Assembly: GCA_019120595.1 (NCBI GenBank)
Contig: DWUV01000063.1
Location: 1-35,186, forward strand
DNA: 35,186 bases
Direction: 5' to 3'
DNA from: Candidatus Mediterraneibacter tabaqchaliae
GTDB lineage: Bacteria; Bacillota; Clostridia; Lachnospirales; Lachnospiraceae
Shown here one piece after another: positions 27,646-35,186 of this stretch. Below the pieces are notes generated by a model that saw only the letters and a list, made by a program, of their open reading frames with translations, searched no databases and had not been told where the DNA came from. The stretch's first letter is position 1. Every line of letters starts with the position of its first letter. A program made the translations under genes and the position numbers.

Positions 27646-27674
27646 ATTATATCTCCTGTGGTACGATGAAGATA
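27646..27674 (-). promoter_or_regulatory. Putative activator-dependent promoter of the sugar-acid operon (consensus -10 TATAAT, poor -35 TATCTT)
   Basis: Minus-strand -10 at 27646-27651; the hexamer 17 bp upstream is non-consensus. Divergent from an AraC-type gene. Confidence 0.45.
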
Positions 27675-27739
27675 CATCAAAATCAGACAATTACGGTATA
27701 TCCGTGTCCGATAAGCGTACTTTGAGAGGAGCATCTTCT

Positions 27740-28609
27740 ATGAAAAATGACAATCTGAACATTACCTTCTCAATAGGGAAATATATGATCACGATCCTGA
27801 AATTTACTTATGAATGCCAGACCTGGAATACCCCGTCCCATTCCCACAGCTCCAACAGCTATGAGCTCCACTATATCCCCCAGGGAAAGGGGACATTGAT
27901 CAGCAGCCAGAAGTCCTACGCCCTGTATCCCAATGTCCTGTATACGACCGGTCCCCATATCGAGCACCAGCAGTATCCGGACCCTTCTGATCCAACCTAT
28001 GAATACTGCATTTATCTGAGGATCGAGGAGCCCCATGCAAAGCAGCGCAGAAAAAATCTGGACCGGGAAACTATCATGGATATGTTTTTAAACTACCCGT
28101 TCTGGTACGGAACTGACCACGCGGAACTCCCGGTCACTCTGGAACAGATCCGGCAGGAGATCTTTGATCCAAGGCCGGGCGGAGCACTGATGCTCGAAGC
28201 GCTGTTTATCCAGTTCATGGTCAAGGTCCTGCGCAACTATAAACCTGCATCCAAAGCCGCGATCACATCGATCCCGATCCCCCTGATCAAAGCCTATATC
28301 CTGATCGAGGACAGTTTCCTTTTAGAATATGACACGATCACGCTTGAAGAGCTGTCACGGAGACTGGGCTTGAGCACCCGTCAGACCAGCAGGGTCTTAT
28401 TTGACAGATACGGGCAGAATTTCACTCAGAAGCGGACCGAAGCGAGGATGGCGGCAGCGGCGACCTTTTTAAAAGAGGGCAGGCTCTCCGTCTCCGAGAT
28501 CGCGTCCAGGCTGGGCTACTCCTGTCCGAACCATTTTCACGCAGCGTTCAAAAAGTATTATCAAATGACTGCCACGGAATATAAGAACCGGTATCTGGAC
28601 AGACCGTGA
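27740..28609 (+). CDS. AraC family transcriptional regulator (cupin-like N-terminus, HTH C-terminus)
   Basis: HSHSSNSYELHYIPQGKGTLI; LSRRLGLSTRQTSRVLFDRYGQNFTQKRTEARMAAAATFLKEGRLSVSEIASRLGYSCPNHFHAAFKKYYQMTATEYKNRY. Start reassigned from 27578 to ATG 27740 with AGAGGA RBS. Confidence 0.92.
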   Translation: MKNDNLNITFSIGKYMITILKFTYECQTWNTPSHSHSSNSYELHYIPQGKGTLISSQKSYALYPNVLYTTGPHIEHQQYPDPSDPTYEYCIYLRIEEPHAKQRRKNLDRETIMDMFLNYPFWYGTDHAELPVTLEQIRQEIFDPRPGGALMLEALFIQFMVKVLRNYKPASKAAITSIPIPLIKAYILIEDSFLLEYDTITLEELSRRLGLSTRQTSRVLFDRYGQNFTQKRTEARMAAAATFLKEGRLSVSEIASRLGYSCPNHFHAAFKKYYQMTATEYKNRYLDRP

Positions 28610-28649
28610 AAGCGGTGTTCCGCGACAGGCCATAGATCAAAAAACATCA

Positions 28650-28697
28650 AAAAAAGCGCCGGCTGCATGGAAATCCATTTGCCGCCGGCGCTTTTTT
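28650..28697. terminator. Bidirectional terminator between the AraC gene and rpsO
   Basis: AAAAAAGCGCCGGC (28650-28663) / GCCGGCGCTTTTTT (28684-28697), perfect 14-bp stem. Confidence 0.9.
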
Positions 28698-28723
28698 CAT
28701 CCTGTTCCTTACCCGATCCCGGA

Positions 28724-28990
28724 TTATTTTCTAAGTCCGAGTCTCTCGATCAGGGAACGATATCTCTCGATATCTACTTTCTTAAGGTATGCAAGAAGTC
28801 CTCTTCTCTGACCTACCATCTTAAGAAGTCCTCTTCTTGAGTGGTGATCCTTCGGGTTAGCCTTGAAGTGCTCTGTGAGCTCATTGATCCTTGCTGTCAG
28901 GATCGCTACCTGTACCTCCGGTGAACCTGTGTCACCCTCGCTTCTTCCATACTCTTTGATGATTGCCTGTTTCTTGTCTTTTGCGATCAT
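28724..28990 (-). CDS. rpsO: 30S ribosomal protein S15
   Basis: [82 protein letters not shown]. Confidence 0.98.
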   Translation of the reverse strand: MIAKDKKQAIIKEYGRSEGDTGSPEVQVAILTARINELTEHFKANPKDHHSRRGLLKMVGQRRGLLAYLKKVDIERYRSLIERLGLRK

Positions 28991-29028
28991 GCTTTGTCTC
29001 CTCCTTAAATATACTCTGGTAACCGCCT

Positions 29029-29090
29029 GGCATTAAGCGATGGCTGGAGTCTTCCGATCACCGAACGCCGGCTGATTGTGTAACCTCAGC
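29029..29090 (-). promoter_or_regulatory. Structured rpsO leader, candidate S15 autoregulatory RNA
   Basis: Stem GCTGA/TCAGC (29071-29075/29086-29090) and stem GGCATT/AACGCC (29029-29034/29064-29069, one G-U) between the promoter and the rpsO RBS. Confidence 0.5.
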
Positions 29091-29091
29091 T

Positions 29092-29120
29092 AGTATAGCA
29101 CAGCACACTGTGGTTGTAAA
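29092..29120 (-). promoter_or_regulatory. Putative rpsO promoter: TTTACA-N17-TATACT
   Basis: Minus strand -35 at 29115-29120, -10 at 29092-29097, 17 bp spacing. Confidence 0.7.
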
Positions 29121-29154
29121 GAAAATTTTCAATGACTGTATGCCAGTCTGTATG

Positions 29155-30060
29155 TCAGTTTTTTAAGCTTCGATCTTTAAAGAAATCGATCCCGTACTGC
29201 ATGTCCTTCATGACCTGCTCTTTCAGCTCTTCCACAGAGCCGAATTTCACCTCCGGGCGTTCAAACCCGCAGAACCGGACCGTCACTTCTTTGCCGTAGG
29301 CATCTCCCTCATATCCGTAGACATAGACTTCAAAAAGCCGCCTGCGCTCATCCGTGACCGTGGGCTTGACCCCGGCGTTTCCCACGCCGTTGTACCACTC
29401 TCCGTCGATCTTCACCCGGCAGGCATAGACTCCGTACCTGGGGAGGATCTTCTGCGCTTCCGGCTCCACATTCATCGTCGGGAATCCCAGCGTCCGCCCG
29501 AGCTGTTTCCCGTGGCGGACAGGCCCGGTGAGTTCATAAGGGTAGCCCAGGAGCCGCTCCGCGAGCCGGACGTCCCCCTGCGCGAGGGCATCCCGGATAT
29601 AGGTGCTGCTGATGATCATATCCCCGTACCGCTCCTTTTCCACCACATCCACGGTATAGCCATATTGAGGGGCATATCGTTCCAGCATCTCCACGCTCCC
29701 GCGCTTATTGTGCCCGAAAGCAAAGTCCCTGCCCACGACGATATGGGCCGCGTTTAATCCCGCGCACAGGATGTCCCGGATAAAGTCTTCCGCCTCCATA
29801 TTCCTGAGCGTCTCTGTAAACGGACAGTCGATCAGGCAGTCGATCTTCCCCTCCAGATGCTCCCTGCGCTCCCGGTTCGTCATGATCGCATCCCTGTGCA
29901 TGTCAAAAGCGCAGAGCACACTGTCGCATTCATCGGAGGCATAGTCCCTTATTTTATCCACCAGTTTCTGATGCCCCCTGTGGAGTCCGTCAAACTTCCC
30001 TATGGTTACTGCCGTCTTTTTTGTCCCGTGATAATTTTCTATTCCTGTAATATAATCCAT
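29155..30060 (-). CDS. ribF: Bifunctional riboflavin kinase / FAD synthetase
   Basis: AVTIGKFDGLHRGHQKLV; FGHNKRGSVEML; ISSTYIRDALAQGDV; GRTLGFPTMNVEP; GVYACRVKIDGEWYNGVGNAGVKPT. Confidence 0.97.
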   Translation of the reverse strand: MDYITGIENYHGTKKTAVTIGKFDGLHRGHQKLVDKIRDYASDECDSVLCAFDMHRDAIMTNRERREHLEGKIDCLIDCPFTETLRNMEAEDFIRDILCAGLNAAHIVVGRDFAFGHNKRGSVEMLERYAPQYGYTVDVVEKERYGDMIISSTYIRDALAQGDVRLAERLLGYPYELTGPVRHGKQLGRTLGFPTMNVEPEAQKILPRYGVYACRVKIDGEWYNGVGNAGVKPTVTDERRRLFEVYVYGYEGDAYGKEVTVRFCGFERPEVKFGSVEELKEQVMKDMQYGIDFFKDRSLKN

Positions 30061-30067
30061 GCCTGCC

Positions 30068-31060
30068 TCATCTGTCCTTTTTCTCTGTTTTGCCTGCGCT
30101 CAGTCCATCGGGATCAAGGAACATTTTTTCCAGCCGGAACTGCCCCCGTTTTCCCTCGTACCGATAGATGCCAATGAACCGTTCCCGGCTGTCATATACG
30201 CGGAATCTTTCCCCGTCTGCCGGTCCCGCGGCACAGCTTTTCTGTTCCGGGGCTCCGGCAGGTTCCGCTCCGCCCGGCTGCCGTATGACATGTTTCAGAC
30301 AGAAAGGATTTCCGTTATATCCGAGAGAGACTGCCCCGTCCTTTAAAACCACCTGCCTCAATTCAGGAAATACACTGTCCAGGGGAAGGAGGATCTGTGA
30401 CAGGTTCCCATTCTTTGCGTGGTCCTCCACGTCTGCCAGCCGCAGGCTCTCTTCCAGGCGGAATCTTCCCACGCGTGTGCGGAGCAGTGACTCCATGCAT
30501 CCTCCCACGCCCAGCTTCTCTCCGATATCATGGCAGAGCGTGCGGATATAAGTTCCTTTGGAGCAGTCCACTTCCATGCGCACACGCGGGAGAAAGACTT
30601 CCTTCACCCGGATGTCATGGATGAGGACTTTCCTGCTCCTACGCTCTACGGTCTTTCCTTCCCTTGCCAGTTCATAGAGCTTTTTCCCGCCCACTTTCAG
30701 TGCGGAATACATGGGCGGGATCTGGTCGTATTCCCCGATAAAACTCCGGATACATCCCAGCACATCCTCCTCTGTGACACCCGCTGTCTGCCGTTCGGCC
30801 AGGACAGCGCCCGAGATGTCCTGAGTGTCTGTCGTCTTCCCGAGGAGCAGGACCGTCTCGTAAGTCTTGTCCTTATCCGTGAGCAGGTCGCAGACCTTTG
30901 TCGCCCTGCCCAGACAGACAGGAAGCACCCCCTCCGCATCGGGATCGAGGGTGCCTGTATGTCCGATCTTCTTCTGTCCCACGATGCCCCTCAGGCGGGC
31001 GACAACATCGTGGGAAGTCCATCCTTTTTCTTTATAAATATTCAGAATCCCGTTGATCAT
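30068..31060 (-). CDS. truB: tRNA pseudouridine(55) synthase
   Basis: GILNIYKEKGWTSHDVVARLRGIVGQKKIGHTGTLDPDAEGVLPVCLGRATKV; SKGTYIRTLCHDIGEKLGVGGCMESLLRTRVG. Confidence 0.97.
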   Translation of the reverse strand: MINGILNIYKEKGWTSHDVVARLRGIVGQKKIGHTGTLDPDAEGVLPVCLGRATKVCDLLTDKDKTYETVLLLGKTTDTQDISGAVLAERQTAGVTEEDVLGCIRSFIGEYDQIPPMYSALKVGGKKLYELAREGKTVERRSRKVLIHDIRVKEVFLPRVRMEVDCSKGTYIRTLCHDIGEKLGVGGCMESLLRTRVGRFRLEESLRLADVEDHAKNGNLSQILLPLDSVFPELRQVVLKDGAVSLGYNGNPFCLKHVIRQPGGAEPAGAPEQKSCAAGPADGERFRVYDSRERFIGIYRYEGKRGQFRLEKMFLDPDGLSAGKTEKKDR

Positions 31061-31083
31061 TCTCTTCTCATCCTGTCACTTCT

Positions 31084-32085
31084 CTATTCCTGCGGTGATC
31101 CGCTGCCGCTGTGGTCGAGCTGCAGCGCGATCCTGGCTGTGATATTGTTGATCACATCGTGGCTGGAGCCGCTCATCGTGACTCCTGCCGCGCGCACATG
31201 CCCGCCGCCGCCGAAATGCTTCGCGATCACGCTGACATCCACCGCGCCCTTTGAGCGCAGGCTGACCTTGAACTTCTGGGGCTCGATCTCATGGAGAAAG
31301 ATCGCCACTTCTACCCCTTTCGTCTGGCGCAGCTGGCTTACGATCCCCTCCAGGTCAGCGGGCTGTGCCTGGAAGAACCGCATGGACCGCTGGCGGATCA
31401 CAGAGACAATGCAGCGCTTATCCATGATAAGCATGCTCTCCAGGAGCGCGCGCCCCAGGATCTGGTTCTGGATGTACGTTTTCTCATAGTATGTCTTCTC
31501 AATGATCTCACTGCCGTTGATGCCTTTGCGCATCAGCTCCGCCGCGATCTCCATAGTCTCCGGGGAGGTGCAGGAATACTGGAACACGCCGGTATCGTGC
31601 ACGATTCCCATGTAGAGTGCTTCCGCCACTGCTTTGCTGATCTTTTCTTTCTCAGTCAGCCGAAAGATCAGCTCTGATGTAGAACTGGAGTCAGGGACAA
31701 TATAATTATAGTCTGCAAACGCATCATTGCTGATATGATGGTCAATGCACAGTGTCTCAGCGGCAGCCTCAAATAACGGCTCCGAAAAGCCCAGGCGCTT
31801 TGCGTCCCCGCAGTCCAGGCAGATAAAAAGATCATACGGCCCCGTCCCGTCAGGGATCTGCGTCTTCACTTCGTCCGTCCCGCTGATCATACGGTATGCC
31901 TCCGGCACATCTTCCAGATAGACATCCGTATGGATGTGCGGGAACTGTTCTTTCAGATAGAGATACAGACCCATACAGGATCCGACACAGTCGCCGTCCG
32001 GGCGGACATGCCCGCCCAGTGCGACGCTGCGCTTGTCTTTTAAGATATCTTCTAATACAATCGTCATATCAATCTTCAGCTCCAT
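31084..32085 (-). CDS. nrnA: DHH/DHHA1 family phosphoesterase (NrnA-like oligoribonuclease/pAp phosphatase)
   Basis: SVALGGHVRPDGDCVGSCMGLYLYLK; CIDHHISNDAFADYNYIVPDSSSTSELIF; C-terminal FGGGGHVRAAG. Confidence 0.93.
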   Translation of the reverse strand: MELKIDMTIVLEDILKDKRSVALGGHVRPDGDCVGSCMGLYLYLKEQFPHIHTDVYLEDVPEAYRMISGTDEVKTQIPDGTGPYDLFICLDCGDAKRLGFSEPLFEAAAETLCIDHHISNDAFADYNYIVPDSSSTSELIFRLTEKEKISKAVAEALYMGIVHDTGVFQYSCTSPETMEIAAELMRKGINGSEIIEKTYYEKTYIQNQILGRALLESMLIMDKRCIVSVIRQRSMRFFQAQPADLEGIVSQLRQTKGVEVAIFLHEIEPQKFKVSLRSKGAVDVSVIAKHFGGGGHVRAAGVTMSGSSHDVINNITARIALQLDHSGSGSPQE

Positions 32086-32443
32086 TCTCTGAATTCCCTG
32101 TCACTTCATCGATCTTTCTGCTGATATTCACTCCATATTCAATGGACTGGTCCAGGATAAAACGGATCTCCGGGGTGTTGCGCATATTGACCGTACGCGC
32201 CAGCTCGCGGCGGATATACCCCTCCGCGCTTTGGAGCCCTTTCAATGTATCCTGCTGTGCCTTCTCATCTCCCAGGACACTGATATATGCCTTACATGTC
32301 TTTAAATCCGGAGCCACTTCGACAGCAACCACGGACGTCATCGGCGCCACCCTGGGGTCTTTGATCCCTCCGCGCAGGATATTGCTCAGCTCTCTCTGGA
32401 CCTCAGCATTTACTCGTGTGTTTTTGATACTGTTTTTTCTCAT
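32069..32443 (-). CDS. rbfA: 30S ribosome-binding factor A
   Basis: NTRVNAEVQRELSNILRGGIKDPRVAPMTSVVAVEVAPDLKTCKAYISVLG; RNTPEIRFILDQSIEYGVNIS. Start placed at the internal ATG (MRKNSIKNTR). Confidence 0.95.
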   Translation of the reverse strand: MRKNSIKNTRVNAEVQRELSNILRGGIKDPRVAPMTSVVAVEVAPDLKTCKAYISVLGDEKAQQDTLKGLQSAEGYIRRELARTVNMRNTPEIRFILDQSIEYGVNISRKIDEVTGNSENGAED

Positions 32444-32469
32444 TGCTGCTCCTTCTCTCTGCAACAGGC

Positions 32470-35186
32470 TTATTTTCTCTCAGTCTCGACCATCTTGTAA
32501 GCCTCGACCTCATCGCCTTCTTTGATGTCATTATAATTCTCAAATACAAAACCGCACTCGTATCCGGCCCTTACTTCCTTCACATCGTCCTTGAATCTCT
32601 TCAGGGATGCCAGCGGTCCGTCGAATACGACGATACCGTCGCGGATCAGGCGGACAGAACAGTTCCTCTCGAAGATACCGTCCTTTACATAAGCGCCTGC
32701 GATCGTTCCCACGCCGGACGCCTTGAATGTCTGGCGTACTTCCGCGTGTCCCAGCACCTTCTCCTCGAAGACAGGGTCGAGCATGCCCTTCATAGCTGCC
32801 TCCACATCCTCGATGGCATTGTAGATGACTCTGTAAAGCCTCAGGTCCACGCCTTCTCTGTCCGCGATGTCCTTTGCAGTCGCATCCGGGCGGACATTGA
32901 ATCCGATGATGATGGCATTGGAAGCGGACGCCAGGATCACATCGGATTCATTGATCGCGCCCACGCCCCCGTGGATCACCTTAACAACGACTTCATCGTT
33001 TGACAACTTTAAGAGGCTCTGCTTGAGCGCCTCCACAGAGCCCTGTACGTCTGCTTTTACGACGATATTGAGCTCTTTTAAGTTGCCTTCCTGGATCTGG
33101 CTGAACAGATCGTCAAGGGACATCCTGGACTTCGTCTCATCCAGGAGCTTCACCTTATTCTGCGCGATAAAGGTCTCCGCGAAGTTTCTCGCTTCCTTCT
33201 CTGAATCGCATCCCACAAACACCTCGCCGGCATTCGGCACATCATTCAGACCGAGGATCTCTACCGGCTGGGACGGGCCTGCCTCTTTGACACGCCTTCC
33301 CTTGTCATCCATCATCGCGCGGACACGTCCGTGCGCGCTTCCCGCCGCAATAGCGTCTCCTACATGGAGCGTTCCCTTCTGTACGAGCACGGTCGCCACA
33401 GAACCTTTGCCCTTATCCAGCTCTGCCTCGATCACAAGACCTCTTGCCGCGCGGTTCGGGTTTGCCTTAAGCTCCATCACTTCCGCTGTCAGAAGGATCA
33501 TCTCAAGCAGATCCGGGATCCCTTCTTTTGTGTGCGCGGACACGGGGACAAAGATCGTGCTTCCGCCCCAGTCTTCCGGGATCAGCTCATACTCTGTCAG
33601 CTCCTGTTTCACGCGCTCGATATTCGCGCTGGGCTTATCGATCTTGTTGATCGCTACGATGATCTCGACCCCTGCCGCTTTCGCGTGGTTGATCGCCTCC
33701 ACGGTCTGCGGCATCACGCCGTCGTCCGCAGCGACTACGAGGATCGCGATATCCGTGGAGTTTGCCCCGCGCATACGCATCGCGGTGAACGCCTCGTGTC
33801 CCGGCGTATCCAGGAAAGTGATCTTTTCTCCGTTGACTTCCACCACATAAGCGCCGATATGCTGAGTGATGCCGCCTGCCTCACGGTTAGTTACGTTGGA
33901 GTGGCGGATCGCATCCAGGAGAGAGGTCTTGCCGTGGTCGACATGGCCCATGACACAGACGACCGGAGGACGTTTCACCATAGTGCTTTCATCTTCCTCA
34001 TCCTCTTTTAAGAGCTCTTCGATCACATCCACGACTTCCTCTTTCTCACAGAGTACCTCAAATTCCATTGCGATCTCCTCTGCTGTGTCAAAGTCGATCT
34101 CCTGGTTTACTGTCACGACTTTTCCCTGCATAAAGAGCTTCTTCACGATCACGGACGGCACGACCTTCATCTTATCCGCAAGCTCTTTGATCGTCAGGAC
34201 TTCCGGGATCACGATCTGTTTGATCTTCTCCTCTTTCTTCTCCTCCTGCTTCTGCTGCGGCTTCTTCGCCTCTGCCACCTGTTTCTGTTTCCTGCCCTTC
34301 TTGCCTTTGCCGTCGAACGCCTCGTCTCTGTATTCTTTCTTCCTGTTGTCGCGCTCTTTATCTTTTGCCTTATTTCTCTGGCTCTTCTGCTGCTCTACCA
34401 TCGGTGCGCCCACATCGTCCCTGCGGGAATCCCTGCGGTCGCCGCGCGGTCCGGATCCGTTCGGCCTCTGGTCCCGGCCGCCTCTTTCACCTCTGTCCCC
34501 TCTGTCAGAGCGCCCTCTTCCATCGCCGAAAGAGCGGCCTCCCTGGGGCCTGTCAGAGCGTCCCGGCCTGTCGGAGCGTGCTGTCCGGTCTCCTGACGAA
34601 CGGCCTTCTCCCGCAGTCCTTCCCTGTCCCGCGCGTTCCGAACGGACAGGACGGTCTCCGGCCGGTCTGTCTGCGCGTGCCGGACGGTCTCCCTGCGGTC
34701 TGTCTGTCCGCGCCGGGCGGTCTCCGACCGGTCTGCCCTCGCCGGACGGGCGTGTGCCCTGAGCCGGACGCTCCGCACGTACCGGACGGTCTCCTGACAG
34801 CCTGCTCTCTCCCGCCGGACGCTCCTCTCCTGCCGGGCGCGCACCGGCAGCCGGACGTGTCCCGCTCTGCACTGCTCTCTCCGGGCGTACCGGACGCTCT
34901 CCTGCCGGACGTCCCTCGCCCGCGGGACGCGCTCCCTGTGCCGGACGTGTTCCCGGCTGTCCCGGGCGGACTCCCTGTGCCGGACGGTTCCCCGGCTGTC
35001 CCGGGCGTGCTCCCTGCGCCGGACGGCTGCCCGGCTGTCCCTGACGCGCAGGATGCTGCTGTGCCGGACGGCTGCCCTGGATACGGCGGCTGTCACGGGA
35101 ATTCTGGGGACGGATGACAAAGGCCAGATTTTTCTTCTTCGGCGCCGCCTCCTTTGCATCAGCAGACTCTGCTTTCACACTGTCTG
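32470..35186 (-). CDS. infB: Translation initiation factor IF-2, 5' end beyond the window
   Basis: [67 protein letters not shown]; long R/G/P/Q/D-rich low-complexity N-terminal region. Confidence 0.98.
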   Translation of the reverse strand, partial: DSVKAESADAKEAAPKKKNLAFVIRPQNSRDSRRIQGSRPAQQHPARQGQPGSRPAQGARPGQPGNRPAQGVRPGQPGTRPAQGARPAGEGRPAGERPVRPERAVQSGTRPAAGARPAGEERPAGESRLSGDRPVRAERPAQGTRPSGEGRPVGDRPARTDRPQGDRPARADRPAGDRPVRSERAGQGRTAGEGRSSGDRTARSDRPGRSDRPQGGRSFGDGRGRSDRGDRGERGGRDQRPNGSGPRGDRRDSRRDDVGAPMVEQQKSQRNKAKDKERDNRKKEYRDEAFDGKGKKGRKQKQVAEAKKPQQKQEEKKEEKIKQIVIPEVLTIKELADKMKVVPSVIVKKLFMQGKVVTVNQEIDFDTAEEIAMEFEVLCEKEEVVDVIEELLKEDEEDESTMVKRPPVVCVMGHVDHGKTSLLDAIRHSNVTNREAGGITQHIGAYVVEVNGEKITFLDTPGHEAFTAMRMRGANSTDIAILVVAADDGVMPQTVEAINHAKAAGVEIIVAINKIDKPSANIERVKQELTEYELIPEDWGGSTIFVPVSAHTKEGIPDLLEMILLTAEVMELKANPNRAARGLVIEAELDKGKGSVATVLVQKGTLHVGDAIAAGSAHGRVRAMMDDKGRRVKEAGPSQPVEILGLNDVPNAGEVFVGCDSEKEARNFAETFIAQNKVKLLDETKSRMSLDDLFSQIQEGNLKELNIVVKADVQGSVEALKQSLLKLSNDEVVVKVIHGGVGAINESDVILASASNAIIIGFNVRPDATAKDIADREGVDLRLYRVIYNAIEDVEAAMKGMLDPVFEEKVLGHAEVRQTFKASGVGTIAGAYVKDGIFERNCSVRLIRDGIVVFDGPLASLKRFKDDVKEVRAGYECGFVFENYNDIKEGDEVEAYKMVETERK

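Noticed and set aside
27693-27705. ACGG-TATAT-CCGT palindrome in the AraC/amidohydrolase divergent region
   Set aside because: Arms are only 4 bp, and AraC-family sites are usually direct repeats; too weak to call as an operator.
34600-35080. Closely spaced GC-rich repeats resembling a CRISPR or tandem DNA array
   Set aside because: Repeats are imperfect, in frame, and encode the low-complexity IF-2 N-terminal region; no uniform repeat/spacer lengths or cas genes.
32867-35117. Several long plus-strand ORFs antisense to infB (327, 298 and 250 aa)
   Set aside because: Shadow ORFs produced by GC-rich codon usage and repeats in infB; Ser/Pro/Arg low-complexity content and no recognisable domains.

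Overview
This is a 35.2 kb chromosomal segment, probably from a Lachnospiraceae/Clostridia-type Firmicute (inferred from gene content and order). It is mostly conserved housekeeping DNA on the minus strand: infB-rbfA-nrnA-truB-ribF-rpsO, then pnp, rarA, mutS-mutL-miaA, a methionine gamma-lyase-like gene and a HI0933-type flavoprotein. Accessory pieces are interleaved: a MacAB-like ABC export operon divergent from a MATE gene, a GNAT acetyltransferase, an ECF sigma/anti-sigma pair, and an AbiE toxin-antitoxin remnant. The most notable item is a four-enzyme sugar-acid cassette with a divergent AraC regulator. It sits between rpsO and pnp and reads as a putative L-galactose/L-galactonate to D-altronate route. 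Next to it, pnp has its own promoter and a leader able to fold into a long nested hairpin starting near the predicted 5' end of the mRNA. The AbiE toxin looks internally deleted: the conserved N-terminus runs straight into the C-terminal half and the nucleotidyltransferase core is missing, while the antitoxin ORF is intact. I found no CRISPR array, tRNA, rRNA or intact transposon. All assignments come from reading the sequence and recalled family knowledge; no searches or folding programs were run.
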